Notes under the pieces: generated by a model | Database searches by the model: none | The model's input: the letters and a program-made list of their open reading frames with translations, nothing else | Told to the model about the DNA's origin: nothing | Part shown: positions 57,137 to 64,000 of the stretch, piece by piece | Layout: each line of letters starts with the position of its first letter | How positions within the stretch are numbered: the stretch's first letter is position 1 | Source of the DNA: Streptomyces sp. NRRL B-1347 | Lineage (GTDB): Bacteria > Actinomycetota > Actinomycetes > Streptomycetales > Streptomycetaceae | Direction: 5' to 3' | Length of the DNA: 64,000 bases | NCBI RefSeq assembly: GCF_000720325.1 | Contig: NZ_JOJM01000004.1 | Location: 1-64,000 of the forward strand | Translations under genes and position numbers: made by a program

Positions 57137-58825
57137 GTGGGCAGTACGCAGTTGTCCCGTACGTATTCCCGGCGGCCGCTTCAGCACGGCACGCACCGGG
57201 TTCCCGCGCGCCTGCGCACCTACCGGTCCCACGTCGGCGGAGAGGAAGTGCCCAGTGAGGACTGGGTCTACGTACTCGACGCGGATTCCCTGCTGGACGA
57301 CGTGTTCGCGAACCTCACCCTCAAACGGAAACTCGAACAGCGGCGCATCGCACCGGACGATCTGCCCGCCACGGTCGTCGGACGCGTCGCCAAGGCCGAC
57401 CGGGCGACGGTGGAGCGGGCCGTCGAGGCAGCGGCCGCCGCCGCCCCCGCGTGGGGCGCCGTGCCCCTGCCCACCCGTATCGACGCGGTGGGCCGGCTGC
57501 TGCACGCACGCCTGTCCGAGCACGCCGAGGACATCGCCGCCATCCTGGTCGAGGAGGGGCACCCGCTGGCGCTGGCCCGCTGGCAGGTGTCGGGAATGCT
57601 GGAGTGCTTCGGCCAGGAGTCGATCGGCTTCTACCGCGGCCAGATGCTCCAGGAGTTCCACCGCGGCGAGCGCCTGCTCCAGGTGCGGCGCAAGCCCGAC
57701 GGCGTGGTCTGCCTCAACCCGCCGCAGAACGCGCCCCTGTCCAGCGCCCTGCTCGGTGTCACGGCCCTCATGGGCGGCAACGCGCTGGTGGTGCGGGCAC
57801 CGCGCAGCGCACCGCTCGGCGTCATGTACGTCATGCAGGAGCTCGTGGCCCCCGTGCTCGCGGAGGTCGGCGCCCCGCCCGGAACACTGAACGTCGTCTG
57901 CGGCGACCCGGCCCCGATGCTCAACTGCTGGCTGGCCCACCCGGCGGTGAACGACATCATCTACTTCGGCAGCAGCGACAACGGGCTGAAGTTCGAGGCC
58001 CGCTGCATCGAGGCGGGCAAGAAGCCGATCCTGGAGCTGGCGGGCAACGACGTCGTCGCCGTGTGGAAGGACGCCGACGTCGAGCTCGCGGCCGAGGCCC
58101 TCACGGAGAGCTTCTACGGCTCAGGGCAGCTGTGCATGATCCCCAACCAGGTGCTCGTGCACCCCGACGTGGCCGACGCCCTGGTGCGCCGCCTCGTCCG
58201 CCAGGCCGGGCGCATACGGCCCGGCCACCCGTGGGAGCCTGAGGTGCTGCTCACGCCCGTGCTGCGCAACGAGAAGTTCTTCAGCTGCCTGAAGGACGCC
58301 CGTGACAAGGGCGCCGAGGTGGTCTGCGGCGGCTCCGCCATGCAACTCGACGGGGCCCGCGACCCCCACGGCATCTTCCTCGAACCGACCGTGATCGTGG
58401 TGCGCGGCGTCGACGACGCGCGCGACCTCGACGCCGTACGCCACGAGACGTTCTTCCCGCTGCTTCCCCTGATCGTCGCCGATCCCGCGCCGGACGCCGA
58501 ACTCCTCGACACGTTCGTCGACTTCGTCAACTCCAGCCACTACGGCCTGCGCAACTCGCTGTGGGCCAAGGACTCCGCGGTCGTCGACGAGTTCGTCACC
58601 CGGGTCCGCACCGGCGGACTGCTCAAGGTGAACGACTCGCACATCGGATTCCTCCCCTATCTGCCCACGCACGGCGGCACCGGGCTGACCGGCGGTGTCT
58701 TCGGCGAGGCCAACTACCCCATCCTGCGCACCTCGCACCTCCAGGGCGTGAGCGTCAGTTCCGGCTCCCGGCCCCGGGACGCGGTCTTCGGGGCCTGGCA
58801 GCACCTGATCGACACCCGCACCTGA
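57137..58825 (+). CDS. Aldehyde-dehydrogenase superfamily protein, candidate acyl-CoA reductase
   Basis: 562 aa. ALDH fold with catalytic Cys333 in FYGSGQLCMIPNQV and the general-base Glu in LELAGNDVVAVW; cofactor region CLNPPQNAPLSSALLGVTALMGGNALVVRAP. An N-terminal extension of about 50 residues precedes the usual start. GTG at 57137 has AAGGAG five bases upstream. With an aminotransferase two genes on, the most economical role is reduction of an acyl thioester to an aldehyde; oxidation of an aldehyde is the alternative. First gene of an eight-gene operon reaching the window edge. Confidence 0.85.
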   Translation: MGSTQLSRTYSRRPLQHGTHRVPARLRTYRSHVGGEEVPSEDWVYVLDADSLLDDVFANLTLKRKLEQRRIAPDDLPATVVGRVAKADRATVERAVEAAAAAAPAWGAVPLPTRIDAVGRLLHARLSEHAEDIAAILVEEGHPLALARWQVSGMLECFGQESIGFYRGQMLQEFHRGERLLQVRRKPDGVVCLNPPQNAPLSSALLGVTALMGGNALVVRAPRSAPLGVMYVMQELVAPVLAEVGAPPGTLNVVCGDPAPMLNCWLAHPAVNDIIYFGSSDNGLKFEARCIEAGKKPILELAGNDVVAVWKDADVELAAEALTESFYGSGQLCMIPNQVLVHPDVADALVRRLVRQAGRIRPGHPWEPEVLLTPVLRNEKFFSCLKDARDKGAEVVCGGSAMQLDGARDPHGIFLEPTVIVVRGVDDARDLDAVRHETFFPLLPLIVADPAPDAELLDTFVDFVNSSHYGLRNSLWAKDSAVVDEFVTRVRTGGLLKVNDSHIGFLPYLPTHGGTGLTGGVFGEANYPILRTSHLQGVSVSSGSRPRDAVFGAWQHLIDTRT

Positions 58826-58866
58826 ACCGGCCGTGCACTCAAGGACGCCCACAAGGAGACGACGTC

Positions 58867-60003
58867 ATGCGTTCCATGGACTTGGACCGGCGCACCTGCG
58901 AGGAGTTCTTGCCCGGCCTGCTCGGCGAGCTGACCCGGGTCGCGCTGGCCGACCTGGAGAAGCCGGGCAGCCCGGCCATCGACCTCTTCCGTGCGCACGC
59001 GGGCCCGGGGCTCGTCATCCCCAAGACCTACTCGGGAAGCGGCGCCACGCCCCTGCAGGCGGTGGCCGTCACCCGCGCGCTGGCCGCCACTGCCCCCTCG
59101 CTCGCGGTGGCCACCACGATGCACCACTTCTCCGTCGCCACCCTGTTCTCGCTCGCCGACAGCCTGCAGAGCGGCGGTGTGGAGTGGGCCCTGCTGGAGG
59201 GGATCGTCGAGCAACGGCTCCTGGTCGCGTCGGGCTTCGCGGAAGGGCGCCCGGACCGGGGCATCCTCAGCCCCACGGTCGAGGCCGCACCCGCCGAGAA
59301 GGGCTACGTGATCAACGGCTCCAAGAAGCCCTGCAGCCTGTCCCGCTCCATGGACCTGCTCACCGCGAGCGCCGCCCTGCCCAACGCCGACGGCACCAGT
59401 GACATGGCCGTCCTCCTGGTGCCCCGGCAGGCCGAGGGCCTGAGCGTGGAGCCGTTCTGGTCGAGCTGGGCCCTGGCGGGCGCCGAGAGCGACGAGGTGC
59501 GGCTCAAGGACGTCCTCGTCGACGAACAGCAGGTCATGCGCACCGAACTCGGCGAGCAGGGCGAGCTGGACGAGCTCCAGACCGTCGGCTTCATCTGGTT
59601 CGAACTGCTCATCACCGCCTCGTACGTGGGGATGGCGGGCGCACTGGTCGAGCGCGTCCTCGAACGCGGCCGCGGCACGGCCAGCGAGCGGGCGGAGCTG
59701 CTGACCCGGTACGAGACGGCCTCCCTCCTCACCGAGGGCACGGCCCGCATGATCATGGACGGGGCGGTGGGCAACGACGGCCTCGCCCGGGCCCTGGTGG
59801 CGCGCTACGGGGCACAGGACGCCATCCGGGCCGCCGTGGGCCGCGCCGTGGAACTGCTCGGCGGCATGGCGTTCATCGGCTCGGGCGACATCGCCTATCT
59901 GGCGGCCGCCTCGCACGGCCTGTCCTTCCACCCGCCGTCCCGTTCCGGCTGCGCCGAGCCCTTCCTCGACCACGCCGACGGCCGGCCGCTGCGCCTGGCA
60001 TGA
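58867..60003 (+). CDS. Acyl-CoA-dehydrogenase-fold flavin monooxygenase, candidate amine N-hydroxylase (VlmH-like)
   Basis: 378 aa. The acyl-CoA dehydrogenase fold is present (GPGLVIPKTYSGSGATPLQAVAVTRALAATAPSLAVATTMHHF, VASGFAEGRPD, VINGSKKPCSLSRSMDLL) without the catalytic Glu context of true dehydrogenases, matching the group of reduced-flavin monooxygenases that includes isobutylamine N-hydroxylase. A flavin reductase lies in the same operon, as VlmH has VlmR. ATG with AAGGAG eight bases upstream. Expected reaction: amine to hydroxylamine. Confidence 0.82.
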   Translation: MRSMDLDRRTCEEFLPGLLGELTRVALADLEKPGSPAIDLFRAHAGPGLVIPKTYSGSGATPLQAVAVTRALAATAPSLAVATTMHHFSVATLFSLADSLQSGGVEWALLEGIVEQRLLVASGFAEGRPDRGILSPTVEAAPAEKGYVINGSKKPCSLSRSMDLLTASAALPNADGTSDMAVLLVPRQAEGLSVEPFWSSWALAGAESDEVRLKDVLVDEQQVMRTELGEQGELDELQTVGFIWFELLITASYVGMAGALVERVLERGRGTASERAELLTRYETASLLTEGTARMIMDGAVGNDGLARALVARYGAQDAIRAAVGRAVELLGGMAFIGSGDIAYLAAASHGLSFHPPSRSGCAEPFLDHADGRPLRLA

Positions 60004-60011
60004 GGAGCGAC

Positions 60012-61310
60012 ATGACCACTGTCAGGCAGGCGCCCGCACCCGGTCGCGCCGAGATCGGCCGCCTGTACCGGACGCGTCTGAGCAAGGGCCGGGCCACCCT
60101 CGGCGAGCTGCTCGGCGGTGAACTGGAGGCGGAGTCCCGGGGCGCCTGGGTGACCACGGCAGCGGGCCGCGGACTGCTCAACTGCAGCGGATACGGCGTG
60201 CTCCTGATGGGCGCGCGACACCCCACCGTCGTACGCCACGTCATCGAACAGCTGCACCGGAACCCCGTCGCCACCCGGGTCCTGCTGGAACCCCAGGCGG
60301 CGCTCGCCGCCGACGCGCTGGTGGCCACGGTGCCCAACGGGCTGGAGCGGGTCCACTTCGCCTGCTCCGGAGCCGAGGCCGTCGAGACAGCCATCAAGAT
60401 CGCCCGCACCCTCGGCAAGGACCGGCTGATCGCCACGCACGGCGGCTACCACGGCAAGACCATGGGCGCGCTCAGCCTCACCGGCAAGGAGCTGTTCCAG
60501 GAGCCCTTCCGCCCGCTGCTGCCTTCCACCAGCCACGTCGCCTACGGTGACGCCGCGGCCCTTGAGGAGCAGCTCGCGGCGGCCTCCGGCCGCGCCTGCG
60601 TGGTGATCGAGCCGGTCCAGGGCGAAGCGGGCGTGGTCCTTCCGCCGCCCGGCCACCTGCGGACGGTCCAGGAGCTGTGCCGCGCCCACGACGCGCTCTT
60701 CGTCCTCGACGAGATCCAGACCGGCCTCGGCCGCCTCGGCGCCTGGTGGGGCGCGGACCTGGAGGGGCTGACCCCGGACGTGCTCCTCACCGGCAAGGGA
60801 CTGGGCGGCGGCGTCATGCCGGTCTCCGCGGTCGTCGCGACCCCTGCGGCCTTCGCGGCCTTCGACAAGGACCCGTATCTGCACACCTCCACCTTCTCCG
60901 GGATGCCCCTGGCGATGGCCGCCGTGCGGGGCGCGCTCACCGCGATCGAGGAGGAGGACCTGGTGACCCGGGCCCGCGACCTCGGGGTCCAGCTCCTCGA
61001 CGGGATCGGCCGGATCGCGCGGGAGCACTTCGGCGACGTCGTGCGGGAGGTGCGCGGCCGGGGGCTGCTCATCGGCATCGAGTTCGCCGAGCCGGGCCCG
61101 GCGGGCGACCTGCTGGTGGAGCTGATCCAGCAAGGTGTGGTGGCCAACCACTCGCTCAACTCCCACCTCGTGCTGCGGCTCACCCCGCCCGCCGTCCTCA
61201 GCCCCTCGGACGTGGCGTTCCTCTTCACCGCGTTCGACCGTGCCTGCCGGGCGCAGGCAGCTCGCTATGTCCCGACCCTCGGAGGTGGCGCATCCCATGC
61301 GCAGCATTGA
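60012..61310 (+). CDS. Class III PLP-dependent aminotransferase
   Basis: 432 aa. Motifs: FACSGAEAVETAIKIART, THGGYHGKTMGALSLTG, DEIQTGLGRLGAWWG and the PLP lysine K262 in LLTGKGLGGGVMPVSAVVA. The ATG at 60012 is preceded by GAGGAG; the ATG at 60000 overlaps the previous stop but itself provides that binding site. Likely converts the aldehyde made by the preceding enzyme into a primary amine, the substrate of the N-hydroxylase. It overlaps the SRPBCC gene by 14 bases. Confidence 0.93.
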   Translation: MTTVRQAPAPGRAEIGRLYRTRLSKGRATLGELLGGELEAESRGAWVTTAAGRGLLNCSGYGVLLMGARHPTVVRHVIEQLHRNPVATRVLLEPQAALAADALVATVPNGLERVHFACSGAEAVETAIKIARTLGKDRLIATHGGYHGKTMGALSLTGKELFQEPFRPLLPSTSHVAYGDAAALEEQLAAASGRACVVIEPVQGEAGVVLPPPGHLRTVQELCRAHDALFVLDEIQTGLGRLGAWWGADLEGLTPDVLLTGKGLGGGVMPVSAVVATPAAFAAFDKDPYLHTSTFSGMPLAMAAVRGALTAIEEEDLVTRARDLGVQLLDGIGRIAREHFGDVVREVRGRGLLIGIEFAEPGPAGDLLVELIQQGVVANHSLNSHLVLRLTPPAVLSPSDVAFLFTAFDRACRAQAARYVPTLGGGASHAQH

Positions 61311-61809
61311 CGTGATCATCGGCGTGCCCGGCATCGCTCCGGACGCGGTGTACGACCGGGTGCGGGAGTTCGCCCGGTACCCGGAGCTCGCACCCGTGGT
61401 GCGCGCGGTCACCGTGCACGACATCAGTGACGCGGAGGAGACCAGCGACTGGGAGGTGTACTTCCGCAACGGCATCCTGCGCTGGACCGAGTGCGACCGC
61501 TTCGACCGGCAGGCGCTCACCATCACGTTCGCCCAGCTCGACGGCGACTTCGAGGTGTTCACCGGGACGTGGCGGATCACCGCGTCGGGCAGCGAGGTGC
61601 GCGTCGGCTTCCGCGCTGAGTTCGACTTCGGCATCCCCAGCCTCGCCGGGATCCTGGATCCGATCGCCGAGCGGGTCATGCGGGAGACCATCGCCCGTGT
61701 GGTGCTCGGTCTCTTCCCCCAGGGGTGGGTGGTGGGCGACGAGGCGCTGGCCGTCATCGTCGCCGAGCCGCCCAGGCCCGTGGCCGCCGCCGCGACTCAG
61801 GTGGTGTGA
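61297..61809 (+). CDS. SRPBCC / Coq10-type START-fold protein
   Basis: 170 aa. Opening RSIDVIIGVPGIAPDAVYDRVREFARYPELAPVVRAV followed by WEVYFRNGILRWTECDRFD and a C-terminal helix ERVMRETIARVVLGLFP match the polyketide-cyclase/Coq10 group that binds hydrophobic ligands. ATG with CGGAGG nine bases upstream, within the end of the aminotransferase gene; its stop overlaps the membrane protein start (ATGA-type). A role as carrier or chaperone for a lipophilic intermediate is plausible. Confidence 0.88.
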   Translation: MRSIDVIIGVPGIAPDAVYDRVREFARYPELAPVVRAVTVHDISDAEETSDWEVYFRNGILRWTECDRFDRQALTITFAQLDGDFEVFTGTWRITASGSEVRVGFRAEFDFGIPSLAGILDPIAERVMRETIARVVLGLFPQGWVVGDEALAVIVAEPPRPVAAAATQVV

Positions 61810-62294
61810 TGGACACGAAGAACCTGTTCATGACGCCGGTGACCGCCCGCCTTGTCCGCGCGGAGTACGCGCTCGGCCTCGTCGTGGCCGTCGTGCTCTT
61901 CTTCACCCACCTGGGGCAGGTGCGATGGGTGCCCGCCGTGGTCCTGTTCGTCTACATCGACCTGATCGGCTACGTCCCCGGAGCGGTCCAGTACCACCGG
62001 CACAAGGGGGAGCTGCCCAAGGTCTACTACGTCCTCTACAACGTCATGCACTCCATGGTCACCCAGGGCCTGGTGGCCCTCGCCTGGATCTGGCTGTGGG
62101 GCTTCGAGTGGGCGCTGCTCGCGCTGGCCGTCCATCTCTGCGGCGACCGGGCGCTGTTCGGCAACTTCCTCAAGCCGTTCGGCGTGCACTTCGAGCCGGA
62201 GGCGCACCGGGCCTACCGCCGCTTCCGCAGCGAGTACGAGGCCGCCGCCGTGGCACCGGACCCGAAGGGCGTGGGCTCGCTGTCATGGCCCTAG
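61809..62294 (+). CDS. Small His-rich four-helix membrane protein, candidate N-N bond-forming enzyme (VlmO-like)
   Basis: 161 aa with four hydrophobic helices at about 17-35, 41-60, 73-97 and 99-117. Polar residues that could bind a metal sit at helix ends: H34, D51, the YHRHKG pair H63/H65, H81 in YNVMHS, H109 and D113 in VHLCGDRALFGN. The size, topology and position between the N-hydroxylase, flavin reductase and diiron oxygenase fit VlmO, the membrane protein reported to rearrange an O-seryl-hydroxylamine into a hydrazine. The assignment rests on context and visible features, not on a computed alignment. Confidence 0.7.
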   Translation: MDTKNLFMTPVTARLVRAEYALGLVVAVVLFFTHLGQVRWVPAVVLFVYIDLIGYVPGAVQYHRHKGELPKVYYVLYNVMHSMVTQGLVALAWIWLWGFEWALLALAVHLCGDRALFGNFLKPFGVHFEPEAHRAYRRFRSEYEAAAVAPDPKGVGSLSWP

Positions 62295-62839
62295 CCACCC
62301 GACGCCCGGCCCCGCACGCCGCGGCGTGCGCCGCCGCCGACGTCGTCTCCGCGATGCGGCACTTCGCCACCGGGGTGACGGTCCTCACCTGCGGCGTGGG
62401 CGAGGACGCCGAGGGCGTGACGGTCAGCACCTTCAGCGCGGTTCCGGGGCACCCCCCGATGGCCTGCGTGGCGCTGCGCAGCGGCAGCCGCGCACTGCGC
62501 GCCGTGGCGCAGAGCCCGGCCTTCGTCGCCAACGGGCTCGCGGCCGGACAAGAGGCGCTGGCACGGCACTTCGCCCGCCGCACACGGCCCAGCGGCCTGA
62601 GCCAGCTGCCGCCGAAGGCCTGGCTCGACGACCCGGCCGACGGCGTGCCGCGGCTCAGCGGCGCGGTCGCGTGGCTGGAGTGCCGCCCTGAGCGCACGGT
62701 CGTCCTGAGCGATCACGAGCTGCTGATCGCGCGTGTCGTCTCGGCGGTCCACCGCGGCGGCACCCCACTGGTCACCTTCGCGGGCGAGCTGCACTCCGGC
62801 CCCTCCACGCCCGCCTTCCGCCCCCGGGAAAGGGACTGA
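62285..62839 (+). CDS. Flavin reductase-like protein (VlmR-like)
   Basis: 184 aa, FMN-binding split-barrel: MRHFATGVTVLTCGVGEDAEGVTVSTFSAVPGHPPMACVAL at the start and DHELLIARVVSAVHRGGTPLVTFAGELH at the end are the standard flavin reductase motifs. It overlaps the membrane protein stop by 10 bases. Expected to supply reduced FMN/FAD to the N-hydroxylase. Confidence 0.93.
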   Translation: MALATRRPAPHAAACAAADVVSAMRHFATGVTVLTCGVGEDAEGVTVSTFSAVPGHPPMACVALRSGSRALRAVAQSPAFVANGLAAGQEALARHFARRTRPSGLSQLPPKAWLDDPADGVPRLSGAVAWLECRPERTVVLSDHELLIARVVSAVHRGGTPLVTFAGELHSGPSTPAFRPRERD

Positions 62840-62857
62840 CCCCGGGAAAGGGACTGA
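62822..62857. repeat. Perfect 18-bp tandem duplication spanning a stop codon
   Basis: Two adjacent copies of CCCCGGGAAAGGGACTGA: the first includes the flavin reductase stop, the second fills the gap just ahead of the AAAGGA site of the diiron gene. Confidence 0.95.
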
Positions 62858-62868
62858 AAGGACCCCCC

Positions 62869-63879
62869 ATGACGACATCGACGGCATCAACAACATCGCC
62901 GACATCGACGCCTCCGACGGCACCGCCGGGCGGCATCCCGGCCGAGGCCGACTGGGACAGGGCACCCTCACTCCTGGAGGGCGCCGAGACCCTTGAACTC
63001 ACCCCGGCCCGCTGCAATTTGCGGTACTGGCTCAACGCCGTGCCGCAGGGCACGCTGCGCGGCCGCGACCTCGGCCACGACGACGACGTACGACCGCTGG
63101 ACGCGGTCACCAGGCCCGGCCCGCTCAACAGCGCGCTCACCCAGGAACTCGCCTACCGCTCGGTCGCCGAGGACAAGGCCACCCGGGCCATCGGCTACAT
63201 GACGGCACTCGCGCCGGACACCGACACCATGGAGTTCTACGCCACCCAGCTCATCGACGAGGCCCGGCACGCCATGGTGTTCCGCAGCCACCTGCTCGAC
63301 CTCGGCGTGCCCCAGGAGGAGCTGTTCGCCACGGTGGAGCGCCTTTCGGCCACCGACCGGGAGCGCATCCTCGTCCCCCTGGAGAACCTGGGGCTGCGGG
63401 TGCTGCGCGACGAGCGCGACTTCGTCGGCGGCGTCCTGGTCCTGACCGTCCTGGTCGAAGGAGTGCTGGCACCGGCCGCCGAACTCAGCGAGCGCAAGTG
63501 GCGGGTCTTCGACCCGGCCGCAGCCGACATCGAACGGGGCGCCGTAATCGACGAGATCCGGCACCTCACGGTCGGCAGCGCCGTCGTCCGTGACCACCTG
63601 CGCCGGAACCCGCACGACAAGGAGCGCCTCCTGGAGCTGATCCGGGAGGGCTACGCGCTGTGGGACAAGCTGCCGACGACCGAGCAGCTGATGCGCCGCG
63701 AGGAGCTCTTCCAGCAGGGCGTCGACGAGCATCGCGACCTGCTGGGCGACTACGAGATCTGGCCCGGCCGCCGCCTGGCCGACACCACCGCGGTGGAGCG
63801 CCTGGAGACCGGTCACGCCTGGGCCGCCCGCATGCAGCGCACCAGGCTGGCCCACATGGGCCTGGAGGAGGCGACATGA
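62869..63879 (+). CDS. Non-heme diiron oxygenase, candidate azoxy-forming enzyme (VlmB-like)
   Basis: 336 aa, helical ferritin-like diiron fold. The ligand set is visible: E101 (VAEDKATRAIG), E131 and H134 (IDEARHAM), then E229 and H232 (IDEIRHLTV) with an additional Glu in LVEGVLAP. The first about 25 residues are Ser/Thr/Pro-rich and disordered. ATG with AAAGGA upstream. VlmB of valanimycin, a diiron enzyme, oxidises a hydrazine by four electrons to an azoxy group; AurF-type N-oxygenases share the fold. Its stop overlaps the next ATG. Confidence 0.82.
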   Translation: MTTSTASTTSPTSTPPTAPPGGIPAEADWDRAPSLLEGAETLELTPARCNLRYWLNAVPQGTLRGRDLGHDDDVRPLDAVTRPGPLNSALTQELAYRSVAEDKATRAIGYMTALAPDTDTMEFYATQLIDEARHAMVFRSHLLDLGVPQEELFATVERLSATDRERILVPLENLGLRVLRDERDFVGGVLVLTVLVEGVLAPAAELSERKWRVFDPAAADIERGAVIDEIRHLTVGSAVVRDHLRRNPHDKERLLELIREGYALWDKLPTTEQLMRREELFQQGVDEHRDLLGDYEIWPGRRLADTTAVERLETGHAWAARMQRTRLAHMGLEEAT

Positions 63880-64000
63880 GCGCCCTGGACGGGACGCCCG
63901 GCCCCACGGCTCCGCCGGGCCCGGACACCGCGAGCCTGCAGGAGCTCACCGAACTGGTCCGGCAGGCCGGACTCATGAAGTCCCAGCCGGGCTACTACAC
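63876..64000 (+). CDS. Start of a gene, possibly a fatty acid desaturase (3' partial)
   Basis: Only 41 codons are in the window (after a disordered Pro-rich start: SLQELTELVRQAGLMKSQPGYY). That last stretch resembles the N-terminal helix of membrane fatty acid desaturases, which often read (V)xxAGLLxxRxGYY before the first transmembrane segment. The ATG overlaps the diiron gene stop. A desaturase would fit the 1-alkenyl azoxy groups known from related natural products, but the fragment is too short for certainty. Confidence 0.5.
   Translation, partial: MSALDGTPGPTAPPGPDTASLQELTELVRQAGLMKSQPGYY

Noticed and set aside
1..64000. tRNA, rRNA, CRISPR arrays, insertion sequences, attachment sites
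   Set aside because: Looked for and not seen; the tandem repeats present are too short and lack spacers of CRISPR type, and the truncation points carry no IS inverted repeats that I can see.

Overview
The window is high-GC actinobacterial DNA, almost certainly Streptomyces. The codon bias is strongly GC3-rich, GTG/TTG starts and 4-nt stop/start overlaps are common, and several families are typical of the genus (DUF5997, SARP, DUF2156, the 161-aa SAV_915-like protein). No RNA genes, insertion sequences or CRISPR arrays were seen.

Region A (1-14,133) is the right end of a hybrid NRPS / trans-AT polyketide cluster. It holds the end of a large NRPS (A*-PCP-C-A[methyltransferase]-PCP-C*), then a tightly coupled beta-branching set: donor ACP, decarboxylating KS, HMG synthase, and an enoyl-CoA hydratase fused to a PfaD-type enoyl reductase. 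A tandem acyltransferase/acyl hydrolase closes the operon. The KS-bearing modules must lie left of the window. The first A domain is disrupted by an excision plus frameshift, and the terminal C domain lacks its catalytic His. A convergent P450 follows.

Region B (15.5-44.4 kb) is mostly ordinary chromosomal content: a pentapeptide-repeat protein, DUF5997 with a LysR-like protein, a Ser/Thr kinase, an ANT(6)-like protein, a molybdopterin oxidoreductase, YceI, a membrane-anchored substrate-binding protein, a nitroreductase, a universal stress protein, metE, GrpB, PEBP, an M48 peptidase, an SGNH hydrolase and an AMP-forming ligase. It is littered with abruptly truncated genes (about 20.98, 31.75, 37.1, 37.7 and 41.1 kb) that look like deletion scars. 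metE is preceded by a cobalamin riboswitch. A second cobalamin riboswitch lies about 300 bp away on the other strand with no gene behind it.

Region C (about 44.4 kb to the right edge, possibly starting with the ligase at 42.7 kb) is the most interesting part. By family content it reads as an aliphatic azoxy (N-N bond) biosynthetic cluster related to the valanimycin (Vlm) pathway. It has a DUF2156 aminoacyl-tRNA-dependent transferase (VlmA-like), an acyl-CoA-dehydrogenase-fold N-hydroxylase with a flavin reductase (VlmH/VlmR-like), a small His-rich four-helix membrane protein (VlmO-like), a diiron oxygenase (VlmB-like) and an MmgE/PrpD lyase (VlmK-like). Instead of an amino-acid decarboxylase it carries an aldehyde-dehydrogenase-type protein plus a class III aminotransferase, which would make a long-chain amine from an acyl precursor. 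Instead of a VlmJ kinase a carbamoyltransferase sits next to the PrpD lyase. A SARP regulator is present, and 11-bp-phased TCAG direct repeats occur upstream of both main operons. Three consecutive enzymes at 52.4-54.8 kb (SGNH-, thiolase- and carboxyltransferase-like) have lost their catalytic residues or centre.
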